A DNA stretch of 24,904 bases from the NCBI GenBank assembly GCA_028274885.1, contig JAQCMX010000209.1:1-24904 (forward strand), read 5' to 3'. The first letter of the stretch is position 1; the number at the start of each line of letters is the position of its first letter. Positions 9,501 through 17,000 of the stretch are shown here, piece by piece. The notes beneath the pieces are model-generated. The model had not been told where the DNA came from. It did no database searches and worked only from the letters and a program-made list of their open reading frames with translations. Origin of the DNA: Haloarculaceae archaeon (GTDB lineage: Archaea; Halobacteriota; Halobacteria; Halobacteriales; Haloarculaceae). The position numbers were made by a program, and so were the translations under genes.

Positions 9501-12500
9501 AAGCATCGTCCGGTGACGGATATTTGTCGAGAGCCCGCTACGCGAGAGGGCGGCGACCACACCGTCGGAGTCGATGTCGTGACCGAAAGGCACCCCGTCG
9601 ACAGCTAGCTCCCAGGCCGAGCCGAATCCGCGCAACTCCCGTTTCAATCGGCCATCGAGGCGGTCGTCGATCGAGAGCTGTTTGACGATCGGCACCTGAC
9701 CGGACTGTACCCCGCCATCCGCCGCCGACTCGCCGTCCTCGTCGGGCGTACCCCCGCTTCCGGAGCCGAGTGACTGGCTCCGCGATGGGCCCTTTGGAAT
9801 TGCGGGATCGAAGCTGAAGCTGTAGGCGTCCTGTTCGGCCCTGTTCGGATCCTCCATCACCGTCGCGGCGTACTGGAGTCCCTCCACCGCAGCCCCGGCG
9901 ATATCCCCGCCACTCAGGTCGTCGTCCGCGGCGTCCTCGAGCAGCCCGTCGACGTCGACGCCGGCCACCTCGAGTTCGGTCCGCTCGATGCCGGCATCGA
10001 GTAACTCCTTGGGATCGTGACCGGCCTGGAGCAGTTCCTCTGCCGTCGCGCCGTGATCGCGCAGCGTGGCTATATCGACGCCGGCTCCCAGCAGCGAACC
10101 GGTGTCGACATCGGCCGCCCGCAGGTCTGCGACCGCCATCCCGGCCTCGATCAGATCGTCGGTTTCCAGCCCCGCGTCGACGAGTTCGCCGGCAGTGTAG
10201 CCGGCCTCGGTAAGCGTTGCGATGTCCAGCCCGGCCTCGACGAGCTGTTCGGGGGCAAACCCCGCCTGCTTGAGATCCTGCGGGGCGTGGCCGGCTGCCA
10301 GCATGGAGGAGACATCGCGTCTGCGCGCGTCGATATCCGTAGGGTCGACCCCGGCCGCCGAGAGCTCCTGTGTCGAGAAGCCGCCGTTGAGCAACTCCTC
10401 GATCGTGTACCCGGAGTCGAGCAGTTCCTGTGCGGTGTAGCCGGCGGTCCGCAGTGAGCCGGCTGCCTTGCCCGCCTCCCGGAGGGTGCCGGCGTCGACA
10501 TTCGCCTCCCGGAGGCTGCTCGGCCGGGCCCCCTCCGAGGCGAGGTCGAGTTCGTCGGCACCCTTGGAAACGAGTTCCAGCACGGTCGTGCCCGTCTGAA
10601 CCAGTTCCTTTACCGGAACGTCACCACCGGCAACGTCCGCGACGGTCATACCGGCACGCGCGAGCTTTGCCGGCGAGACACCGGCATCGAGCAGCTTCTG
10701 AGCCGACGTGGCACCCTTCGCGGCGAGTTCGATCGCATCGACACCCGCTTCGACGAGGTGCTTCGGCGCGAGGCCGGCCTCGATCAACGTCTCCGGCGTG
10801 ACACCGGCGTCGACCAGCGCGTCCGGTGTCAATCCGCGCTCGAGGAGCGTCATCGGGTCGAGCCCCGCCTCTATGAGGTCGGTGATAACCTGGCTCACGT
10901 CGTCTACGGCCTCGGGCAACAGTCCCGCGTCGGCCAGTCGCGTCGGTGTCAGCCCGGCCTCGACGAGATCGTCTGGCGTGATCTGACCGTTGAGGACGGC
11001 ATCGGGGGTGATCCCGGCGTTCAGCAGGTTTTCCGGGGTGATCCCCGCGGCCTGGAACGCGTCCGGTAACAGTGCAGATTCGAGCGTTTGAAGATCAAAG
11101 CCCGCCGCTTCGAGGGCTTCAAGGCTCACGTCGCCGTTGAGCAGGTCGGCCGCGGTCAGATCCACATTTGCGACCGCTTCGGGCGTGATCCCCGCCTCGA
11201 TGGCTTCCTCCGGGAGCAGAGCCTCCGCGACCGTCTCGGTGGTGATCCCGACGGCCTCGAGCTGTTCCGGGGAGATGTCGCCGTTCAGTATCTCCTTGGG
11301 CGTGATATCCGCATCCGCAATTCTCTTTGGGGTCACGCCGAGTTCGCGGAGTTCGGGGGGCAACGCAGCGTCGGCAACGGCGCGCGTCGTGAGGCCGAGC
11401 TGCTCGACCTGCTCCTGGCTGAACTCACCGCTGAGAAGTGTCTTGGGTGTGATACCAGCACGCTCCAGTGCAGCAGGCGACAGTCCGAGGCGTTTTGCCT
11501 GCTCGGGCAAAACCACGTCGGCGATCTGCTCCGTCGTGAGCCCCAGCTCTGCAAGCTGTTCCTCGGTCACCTCGCCGCGGGCGATGGCTCGGGGCGTGAT
11601 CCCCGCTTCGTTCATCTTCTCTACGTCGATGCCTGACTGCATGAGGCGTGCCTTGCTGACACGGGACGTGGCCTTGATACCGGCCCCGTCCTGTAACAGC
11701 GAGTCGGGGACCAGCCCGGCCGCGTCGAAAACTTCCGCTGGCTGCACGCCGCCAGCGACCATTCGCTTGGGATCGACCCCGGCATCGACGAGCGTGTCTG
11801 GCTTGGCACCGGCTTCGACCAGTTTCGTCGGCTCCACACCGTTTGCAGCCAGCGTCTCCACGGAGTGTCCCTGCTTTTCGAGGCTCTCGATGTCGAGGTC
11901 CCCCTGTCCGAGATCGGCGATTACCTCCGGATCGATCAGCGACAGATCCCGTTCGGTCTCGATCGGCGAGGCGGGGAGAACACCGTAGGGCTGGTCGCCC
12001 GCCCGCAACGTCGGCAACGGTCCGCGGGCGCGGACGTAACGGATGAAGTGGCGCCGGTAGGCGTCGAGCCACAGCATCTCGGTCTCCAGGTCTTTACGAT
12101 CCGGCGGATCGACCGACCAGGGGCTGACCTTGGTGCCGATTTCGGTCATCGAAGGGTTGCCAACGGTCTCGTTGTCGACGTAGAGATTTGCCATCGAGTA
12201 GCCGATAGTCGCCGGCCACAGCGCCGAGTTCATGTGGCGAGCGTCCCGTTGCTCGGTGTTGTCGGCGTGTGCCACGTTGGCAAAGACGTGCTCCCCGTCG
12301 TCGTCGGGGTCAATCGCGAGCGCTCGTGCGAGCAGGTCACCGTCGCTCAGGTCACCGTCCTCGACCAGCGGCGGGACGGCCTCCACGGAGAGCCCCTGGT
12401 GGAACTCCTCGTCCTCGCCGGCGGTATCCTCGTGGGTGTTCGTCGGCGTTCCCTGTGACATAAACGACAGGCCGTCGGTGTAGTGGTGGGCGTCAAGCAG

Positions 12501-14096
12501 GTCCGCGAGTTCCTCGCTTCCCTCCGTGGGGCCGACCGACGACCGGACGCCGACGACCGACAGCCGGGTGAAGCCTCGCTTGGGGTCGAACCCGGACAGC
12601 CCGGTCAGTGGCAGTCGCAGTCCCATTCCGACCTCGACGGCCTCGAGAAAGTCGACCATCCACTCGGTACCACCCGGCGCGACGTCCGACTCGGACGCGC
12701 CGGCTTCGAGGGCGTCCTCGGCGACAGATTCGGGGCTCGGACCGACCTCCAGCGGGTCACGGACCGGATCGCCCGCGATTGCAGTCCGGTGGCTCTCGCC
12801 GGTGTGGTCCTCCCACTCCGCGACCGCGATCCACCTGTCTGGCAGTAGCTTCGCTCGGGGCTGTTTGGTCCACTGCTGTGGCCGTCGCGGCACCGACGGA
12901 AACTCCAGTGCCGGTAGCGTCGTCGGCAGATCCGGGGTCTCTGCGAGCACCCCCTCGTTGATTGCCACATCGCCTTGGCTGATCCGGTCGGTCACACCCT
13001 CGTAGTCCGGTACGTCCCCGGCCCCGGACCCGGACCCGGACCCCTGATCCGTATTTTCGCCGCCGTCGCTTGCGAACTGCGACTCGGGGGGCTCCGTCAG
13101 CAGGTCCGTCGCCAGTTCCTCGTCGGTGGGCTTCATCGTGTGGACGATGTAGCTCGCCCGCTCGCGGTCGAAGCGGTCGAGGAGTTGCTGCCAGGCGCGC
13201 TTTTTGAGTTCGGCGTATCGGCTGGTGTGATCGGTGGAAAACCGCGACAGATCGATGCCTGTGACGCGCTCGCGCAGGCGTTCGGACGGCAGACTCTCCT
13301 GCAGGTAGGGCTTTGTCGGGTCCGATCCGACCTGGCTCGGGTCGGGGTGGCGCGCAAACCAAAGCGTCGCCCAGAAGTTTTTCGCCCAGGTAATCTCCTT
13401 GTCGGTGAGTTCGTCCTCGTGGGAGTCGGCGTGAATCTGGTCGGGGTAGACCCGGACGAGCAGTTCCTTCCGCGACCCGTCGGTCTGGCCGTTTTCGTCG
13501 ACAAAACGTGTCTCCAAGCGGACCGGCAGCAACGCGATTGGCTGGTTCCCGAGCGGCCCGAGCGGCTCCGAGGCCTCGTCGTAGGCGGTCTGTAATGCGG
13601 ACTGTAGCTCCGATTGAAGCTGGCTGCGACGGCGAATCCCGGCTTCGATTGCGAGTTCGAAAAGCGTCACGAGCTCCGAGAGCGCGCGGCTGTCGATTCC
13701 CATCGGGTGGTCCGGCGACGAAACGATGGCGGCCACTGCCCCGGTCACACCGCTCCACGGGTCGCCGTCACCGTAGGCTTCCAGTGCCGTTGCGACATCG
13801 TCGGCCTTCCGGGTGACGCTGCTGCCGTGAGCGAACGCACTCGAGAGAGTGCGCTCCCCGGGTAGCACGGACGCTGCGAGGAAGGTGAGCTTCGACTGGT
13901 CGATTGCCCCGAGTCGGTCGATAGCCGTCAGCGTTTCCTGCCGGGTAGTCTTGTCGGCGCGGTTGCGGACCAGCGACTCGCGAAGCGAGCCAAGTCTGTC
14001 GTGGGCAACCCGGAAGGCGTTCAGTGCGTCATCGATCTGTGCCCACTGTGTCCTGGCATCCACAGCCCCGGTCCAGCCGTCGGTTTCGGAACTCAT
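3591..14096 (-). CDS. Gene D: giant uncharacterised protein with a decapeptide-repeat insert, 3501 aa
   Basis: Conserved-looking blocks are spread along the chain: ALLPVRLETRFVDENG and ELLVRVYPDQI (about residues 189-219), HMNSALWPATIGY (about 620-632), RARGPLPTLRAGDQPYGVLP (about 686-707), YVHAPSEQHATTAAILKSG (about 2069-2087), RRGQSLPELLGYRFERRMHE (about 2121-2140), SWIGELLPDLSRVRC (about 2311-2325), and near the end EWTEEIPADEETTGVALNYD (about 3353-3372). I recognise this order from very large uncharacterised bacterial proteins; no function is known to me. Residues about 743-1388 are a decapeptide-type repeat array placed after QPYGVLP. Acidic, Gly/Ser-rich linkers occur around residues 1440-1470, 1935-2045 and 2640-2750, followed by an Ig-like stretch at about 2755-2815. 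There is no signal peptide or membrane helix. The ATG at 14096 overlaps the gene C stop by four bases and follows AGGGTGAT at 5 bases. The frame is uninterrupted. Confidence 0.93.
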   Translation of the reverse strand: MSSETDGWTGAVDARTQWAQIDDALNAFRVAHDRLGSLRESLVRNRADKTTRQETLTAIDRLGAIDQSKLTFLAASVLPGERTLSSAFAHGSSVTRKADDVATALEAYGDGDPWSGVTGAVAAIVSSPDHPMGIDSRALSELVTLFELAIEAGIRRRSQLQSELQSALQTAYDEASEPLGPLGNQPIALLPVRLETRFVDENGQTDGSRKELLVRVYPDQIHADSHEDELTDKEITWAKNFWATLWFARHPDPSQVGSDPTKPYLQESLPSERLRERVTGIDLSRFSTDHTSRYAELKKRAWQQLLDRFDRERASYIVHTMKPTDEELATDLLTEPPESQFASDGGENTDQGSGSGSGAGDVPDYEGVTDRISQGDVAINEGVLAETPDLPTTLPALEFPSVPRRPQQWTKQPRAKLLPDRWIAVAEWEDHTGESHRTAIAGDPVRDPLEVGPSPESVAEDALEAGASESDVAPGGTEWMVDFLEAVEVGMGLRLPLTGLSGFDPKRGFTRLSVVGVRSSVGPTEGSEELADLLDAHHYTDGLSFMSQGTPTNTHEDTAGEDEEFHQGLSVEAVPPLVEDGDLSDGDLLARALAIDPDDDGEHVFANVAHADNTEQRDARHMNSALWPATIGYSMANLYVDNETVGNPSMTEIGTKVSPWSVDPPDRKDLETEMLWLDAYRRHFIRYVRARGPLPTLRAGDQPYGVLPASPIETERDLSLIDPEVIADLGQGDLDIESLEKQGHSVETLAANGVEPTKLVEAGAKPDTLVDAGVDPKRMVAGGVQPAEVFDAAGLVPDSLLQDGAGIKATSRVSKARLMQSGIDVEKMNEAGITPRAIARGEVTEEQLAELGLTTEQIADVVLPEQAKRLGLSPAALERAGITPKTLLSGEFSQEQVEQLGLTTRAVADAALPPELRELGVTPKRIADADITPKEILNGDISPEQLEAVGITTETVAEALLPEEAIEAGITPEAVANVDLTAADLLNGDVSLEALEAAGFDLQTLESALLPDAFQAAGITPENLLNAGITPDAVLNGQITPDDLVEAGLTPTRLADAGLLPEAVDDVSQVITDLIEAGLDPMTLLERGLTPDALVDAGVTPETLIEAGLAPKHLVEAGVDAIELAAKGATSAQKLLDAGVSPAKLARAGMTVADVAGGDVPVKELVQTGTTVLELVSKGADELDLASEGARPSSLREANVDAGTLREAGKAAGSLRTAGYTAQELLDSGYTIEELLNGGFSTQELSAAGVDPTDIDARRRDVSSMLAAGHAPQDLKQAGFAPEQLVEAGLDIATLTEAGYTAGELVDAGLETDDLIEAGMAVADLRAADVDTGSLLGAGVDIATLRDHGATAEELLQAGHDPKELLDAGIERTELEVAGVDVDGLLEDAADDDLSGGDIAGAAVEGLQYAATVMEDPNRAEQDAYSFSFDPAIPKGPSRSQSLGSGSGGTPDEDGESAADGGVQSGQVPIVKQLSIDDRLDGRLKRELRGFGSAWELAVDGVPFGHDIDSDGVVAALSRSGLSTNIRHRTMLYSGEYLNDAYHSFAAGVCKDLLKPRATGLRRALSDAGLEDRDPRITYFAPLDGDETDPWIDGVIRTHKSSDPPDRYRDNPSVSNTSNELWGLLEWHVEIPSQDTIERYDLVDYDISTFIDVLLDSSVEEVHLLGDAITRLDADDIRFEYRTRDDEWMTLLDLDESRWDSFDSPERRRRLVRAIEDADDPVHFARILGEGRLERRFPKMLQLAKNVRDHNDSGVLRSLLRILLQYGYLREFLTARRRLGLAFDDVPYPWIDPAYANSDQDTVMSTLKDDIPDVLKTHPDITPGETELYHEALQDAAANYSSTTSIDPRISEFTDSLQYLAGMDVEELTTLTQETLDLASHRMDAWWTSLATKRLFELREAQGTVDPGGEIDHSAWDGADSEVPRATLDPALVDRITQGDSSADTGTVDIGSIEAGAIDANRQFDPAALTEGQADTQTDVQSTDGGVDPAGAQNVGADLGGQNIITGQKGSDRDITIDPATIETDVANRVGEIDPASIDEVATQEPGLYVGGYGFVENLSADVEGRTDPEYVHAPSEQHATTAAILKSGVKAHDTDEGENPLSLDLSADRVRAGLRLIRGVRRGQSLPELLGYRFERRMHEATVEYDEPDLMQYADVFREKFPQRVGKVDKPDENDLKEDRLKKLAARDTVDGLKLLKKWENYPFGRGEDLPDEGSTAHTELDEIATDLGDDIDAAGDILLAESVHQIGQGNFDRAGGSLDALAKGAQFPDPDVIETPRSGTGLTHRQQILLGETSAPVGTPRGEAAPSLASWIGELLPDLSRVRCEGTYRWEEPANPDEELPAAGLIEDEETVEREETTSLSLDVLDLGPMDVLFLFGASREETRSELEQRLVYHLIRTRPSDPAVPADAAVELTLTETDGDVSVAELLEVARSLRELVQSTRPANALDLAHPGDFDGEGHTEATATTLRERANDAQDTLYRLASDIDERLALFDAEHTVGDGTDGLPTPAGATSDGGQIADTSWRNIDSPVHLPNDRSPALDRPITVPSTPLPRQIDELVDAIRAVDEAVPLSTVESVANNLDPAAIRGELRSLVADLPAGSASPRAARADLRVESATGQTVGGRILHAVDVPDVNAETDEEGSGGDGMDPSQSGPLAWGQTDPAGEDIMGVSTQSIETVDMTARPEIEYTDVEYAAETLEPTEPASTADIEIDSEDLDIDDGGFGGSGGDPGEGGRQAEDGADDGLNIDWSTATLTVRAWGTDGSSWFELEKTTTPDSEGNFTVRMDFSGVDPGTSFQAVAINNGKILYSATGRVVDDRDLTAAAQSAFRSDCPNLQRLLWLLDHEELLSTESGVSAQFAAAHEAVSDWSRIETERDAVDPANSTVTSDEVDALSTLADLESFDPAAVPDAVEPTTEPAARLGLDRIVSTTGEGGPGDLTYWVGPTQALTGVRTRIERTLEDPSLYNVGAAPRLLKYEHSSAALLYDLDDGAVVSAYLDAFLAQPAWTLRYLDRQLHAEAATIVQHLTAWLYDPASLDSGVDLSTELSDLAGAARKLPALSALFEGLPRGETPTGHEAFADHLDTLAARVGQQTAIPGGSSPESAFDTAVNDATGALRSAVRTERSTVDALVSGPPADEAFRKVGLEQLRDSMTTAASYGVYGGTPSEADGGSVAVTNSLLEQARALLKRLRSRIEDAGALDPRIHGGLSSQPVPQRVETQTDRLQTLFGDGFTVLPPFKPSNPEELTATFTDDQLVPDDQSLAAETWLQRSASHRERVRKFREARSYTEAISDSLTGSPTVGQLPYEEGDTWVGVEGADPDPARISVVARFGPGIEPSMSNGQIAGLSIDEWTEEIPADEETTGVALNYDDPGNRAPQSILLVPPPEDDTQSLDHLAATVAETASYAKRRAITLEDFESQPQGATPQHMDPPFGLFPALNFIDQNASPTSKGPIPDAVDNDRGVPMVNFGMLDWYDKRIQLSDMADIPNGEDGGGSE
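5650..5830 (-). other. Ig-like beta domain within gene D
   Basis: Residues about 2755-2815 read as alternating beta strands (ATLTVRAWGTDGSSWFELEK, GNFTVRMDFSGVDPGTSF, FQAVAINNGKILYSATGRVV). They come straight after an acidic Gly/Asp/Ser linker of about 110 residues. The pattern resembles small Ig-like modules of haloarchaeal surface proteins. It may be an adaptor or binding module; a specific family cannot be named. Confidence 0.45.
9932..11870 (-). repeat. Decapeptide-repeat array in gene D (about residues 743-1388)
   Basis: About 60 imperfect ten-residue units follow the pattern A-G-[aliphatic or aromatic]-[T/S/D]-[P/A]-x-x-L-[aliphatic]-[E/D/x]. Examples are AGVTPETLIE, AGLAPKHLVE, SGYTIEELLN, AGYTAGELVD and AGLETDDLIE. 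A regular small-Gly-hydrophobic spacing every ten residues suggests a stacked solenoid or rod-like fold. Similar decapeptide repeats are known, from memory, in the type IVB secretion core protein DotG/IcmE and in scattered bacterial proteins; that is pattern similarity, not shown homology. The DNA copies are well diverged, so the array is old and maintained by selection. It interrupts an otherwise conserved protein region. Confidence 0.85.
11019..11606 (-). repeat. Four tandem 147-bp (49-aa) super-repeats inside the decapeptide array
   Basis: Residues 831-1026 of gene D divide exactly into four 49-residue units, each made of decapeptides 10+10+10+10+9. They start AGITPRAIAR, AGITPKTLLS, ADITPKEILN and VDLTAADLLN. 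The second decapeptide of each begins with a Gly-acidic pair (GEVTEEQLAE, GEFSQEQVEQ, GDISPEQLEA, GDVSLEALEA), and the fourth carries a conserved Leu-Pro (VVLPEQAKRL, AALPPELREL, ALLPEEAIEA, ALLPDAFQAA). A partial fifth unit follows (AGITPDAVLN, then GQITPDDLVE). The unit length is exact to the base, showing that this part of the array grew by duplication of a five-repeat block. Confidence 0.85.
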
Positions 14097-17000
14097 CGGG
14101 CATCACCCTGGCTGAGATACCGCACGCTGAAGCTGTTTTTCTCCCGCCACTTTCTCGCGGTGTCTTCTTTGATCATGTCGTCGGCGTGGATGCTGACCCT
14201 GACCGGCAACTGCCACGTGAACCGGGCCATATGTGCGCTGTTGTACCCCCACGTCGCCGCGTCGATGTCGTTGTACGTGTGGCTGGTAGCCGAGTCGGAA
14301 GGGACGTAGGTCGTCTTCGGCTCGACGGACCAGTCCTCCTTGCCAGGCCTCGAACCGTTCACGTCGACGTGGGTCACGTCGTTTGGTGAGCCGTCTTCGA
14401 CGAGATGAGCCCAGGAGACGGCGTTGAGTCCGTGCTCGACGCCCTCGCTTACCTCCGTCTTGGTGGCCGTGACCGTCGCCCCACCGTCGGTGGTGATGCC
14501 TGGCGGTGTCTCGCCGACGTCGTCCTCGGTTCCGATGTCGAGGCCAAAGCGGGTCTCGGCCGGCGGCTCCTGCAGGACAAAAAACCACCCTTCGTTCGGG
14601 TGGTCGTCCGGCGTTTTATCTGTCTCGTCGAGGTGATAGGGATCGTACAGGGCCTCGTCGGGCGTGATATCGAACCCGAAAAAGACGATGTCCGGCTCCA
14701 GCCGTCCCCGGAAGACGGGGTATTTGAGTTCCTTGGGATCGACATCGGGATGACTGGCCTCCCCTTCCGCGAGTTCGCGCGTGACGTGGGTCCCCGGGAG
14801 TGCAGGCACCCGGTCGCCCTTGTCCGCCTCGGCCTTGGCCGCGAAGACATCCGTGTTGGGATAGCGCCTGAGTAGCTCGCCTTTGATCAGGAGGACGACC
14901 TGTGCCTCGTCGTCACCGGGACTGTTGTCGCCGAGGGCGTTTTTGTCCCAGTTGTGCATCGGATTGATATCAGCCATCTCGTCGGGATCGTCAGTGTCGA
15001 CATTTGGATTGCCACGCCGATCCCAGAACCGACGGAAGTACGTGCCACGACGATCGGTCGGGTACCGGCGCCAGCGCAACTCGCGCGCCATCTCGTGGTT
15101 GAGTCCGGCCATGAACGCCTCGATGAACTCGGGATTGGTCTGTAGTACACCCATGCTGTTTTTGGGGATGTCGCCTGCCCCCGGGAGAAAGTACTCCTGG
15201 TTCAGTGTTGCTAGCAGCCGGTAGGTGAAGTCGTTGAATGTCGGCGCGGCCAGAACCTCCTCGACGGGATCCTCGCGTTCGGTCAGATTCGGAATATCCA
15301 GGACCGATTCGAGGTGGGTATGGAGTCGCTGTGAGGGGTCGATGCCCGAAAGGGTCGTCTCCCGGAGCGACTCCATGTCCGGTACGTCGATCTCCGCCGG
15401 CGAGGACTGGCCGATCGTCGGGCTCACGTCGACCTCGGCGGCCTCCATGTCGGTCTCGGTCATCTCCACGTCCGACGTCGTCGTGATCGCCCCGTCACCC
15501 CCCATCTCGATCGGTCCGGAGCTGAGTGTCTGCGTCTGTGTGGGGTCCACGGCGGCCCGAATCTCCCCGGTCGTCGAACGGAGCGTTACGATCGCGTCCG
15601 TCGCCTCGTCCAATGCACGTCCAAGCGCCCGATTCTCCGACATCGGGCGGGGCCCGCCGCCCTGGCCGTCGCGGGCTTGGTTCCCCTTCCGGATCTTGAG
15701 TTCGTCCTGTATCTGGGCTGTAGCCCGGGCGATCGCATCTTCCAGGGTCCGCTGTGCGCGCTGCAGCGACTGGAGTTGCCTGTTGCCCTCCGAACGGTCC
15801 ATACCCGCCGGGAGATCCTCCGGCTCCTCGGCGAGCAGTTTCGAGAGAGCACGGGTCAGCGACGCGAAGGTGTCGGTCCGGATCGAGACACAGCGTTGCT
15901 CGACGGTCGGTGACTCCTCGATTGCGGACCGCAGACTCTGCACGTCGTCTCTCGTGACCCCTGCCTCCAGGTCCGAGAGTGCGCTTTCGGCCGTGTCGAC
16001 GTGCGTCTCGACGCTGTCGAGTAGGGTCCGAACGCGGCCGATTCCGGGGTGCTCGTCGGGGGCTGGCTGGTCCGGCAGACTGCCAGACTGTGGCTCCATC
16101 GATCCTGGTTTGGCCGGGCCGGACGTCCCGTTACCGGCCCGTTTGCCGCCGGGGGACGGCCGGAAGGTATCAGTCATCCCAACTGCTTCGGTCTCGGTCG
16201 GAAGGTCCCCCTCGGCGGGTTTCGAGGGCTCTTTTGCCCCGTTGGGGGTGATATCCTCGGTGGTTCCGAGGCCGTCTGTCTGTCGTGGAGTTCGGCCAGT
16301 TTCTAGTCGTGTCACGAATTCGGTGGTGTCGATAGAGACACCGGCTCTGCGCGCGAGCGGGCCCCCTGGTCGGGTAATTCGGCGAAACGAGGGTGAGGTC
16401 AGTCCGGCAGGGATGTCCGTTTCGACGCGTTTTTTATACACAGTCTCACCGGTTTCCTCGTCGAGTAACTCGCCGTGGATCGGCTGTGTCAGTCCGAGGA
16501 GTGTCCCGGTCGACAGCGACTTTATGCTCTCGTATTTACGTTCCTGAATCCGTTCGGCGAGCTGTGCACGTTTGAGCTTTCGATTCGTCTCCTGAATCTC
16601 GCCGAACTCCTCCCAGGCGATTTTCATCAGTTGCTCCTGATTGTGTTGGATCACCCTGGTCCCGTAGCCCGCCGCGATACGGTGTCTGGGATCCCGGTTT
16701 AGCTGATTGAACCACAGTGGGTAGTAGTAGTCTTCCATCCCCCGCCAGGGGTCCTCGGGTTCGAGCAACGGGACACCGGCGTGGTACTGCCCGTACAGCG
16801 GTGGCCCCACTGCACCGTAGTCCGCCTCCCACTCGACTGTCGACGGTTTGTTCAGAAGCTCCCGCAGTCGTGTCTGTAACGTCTCGTCGTAGCCGTCGGG
16901 CTGGACGTTGATCGCTTTGAGTGCGCCGCCAAGCCCCACCGTCCCGGCCTTCGTGTCTGCGCCTGCAGCGGGCTGCAGTTTCTCCGGCCCGGGGTTGGTC

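Noticed and set aside
9932..11870. CRISPR array or DNA-level satellite in the repeat region
   Set aside because: The periodicity is in the protein (30-bp and 147-bp units in frame) with strongly diverged DNA and no spacer-repeat alternation.
15225..16547. Long plus-strand frame of 440 codons opposite gene C
   Set aside because: It is Ser/Arg/Pro/Val-rich with no domain signature, basic rather than acidic, and wholly antisense to a conserved-looking protein.
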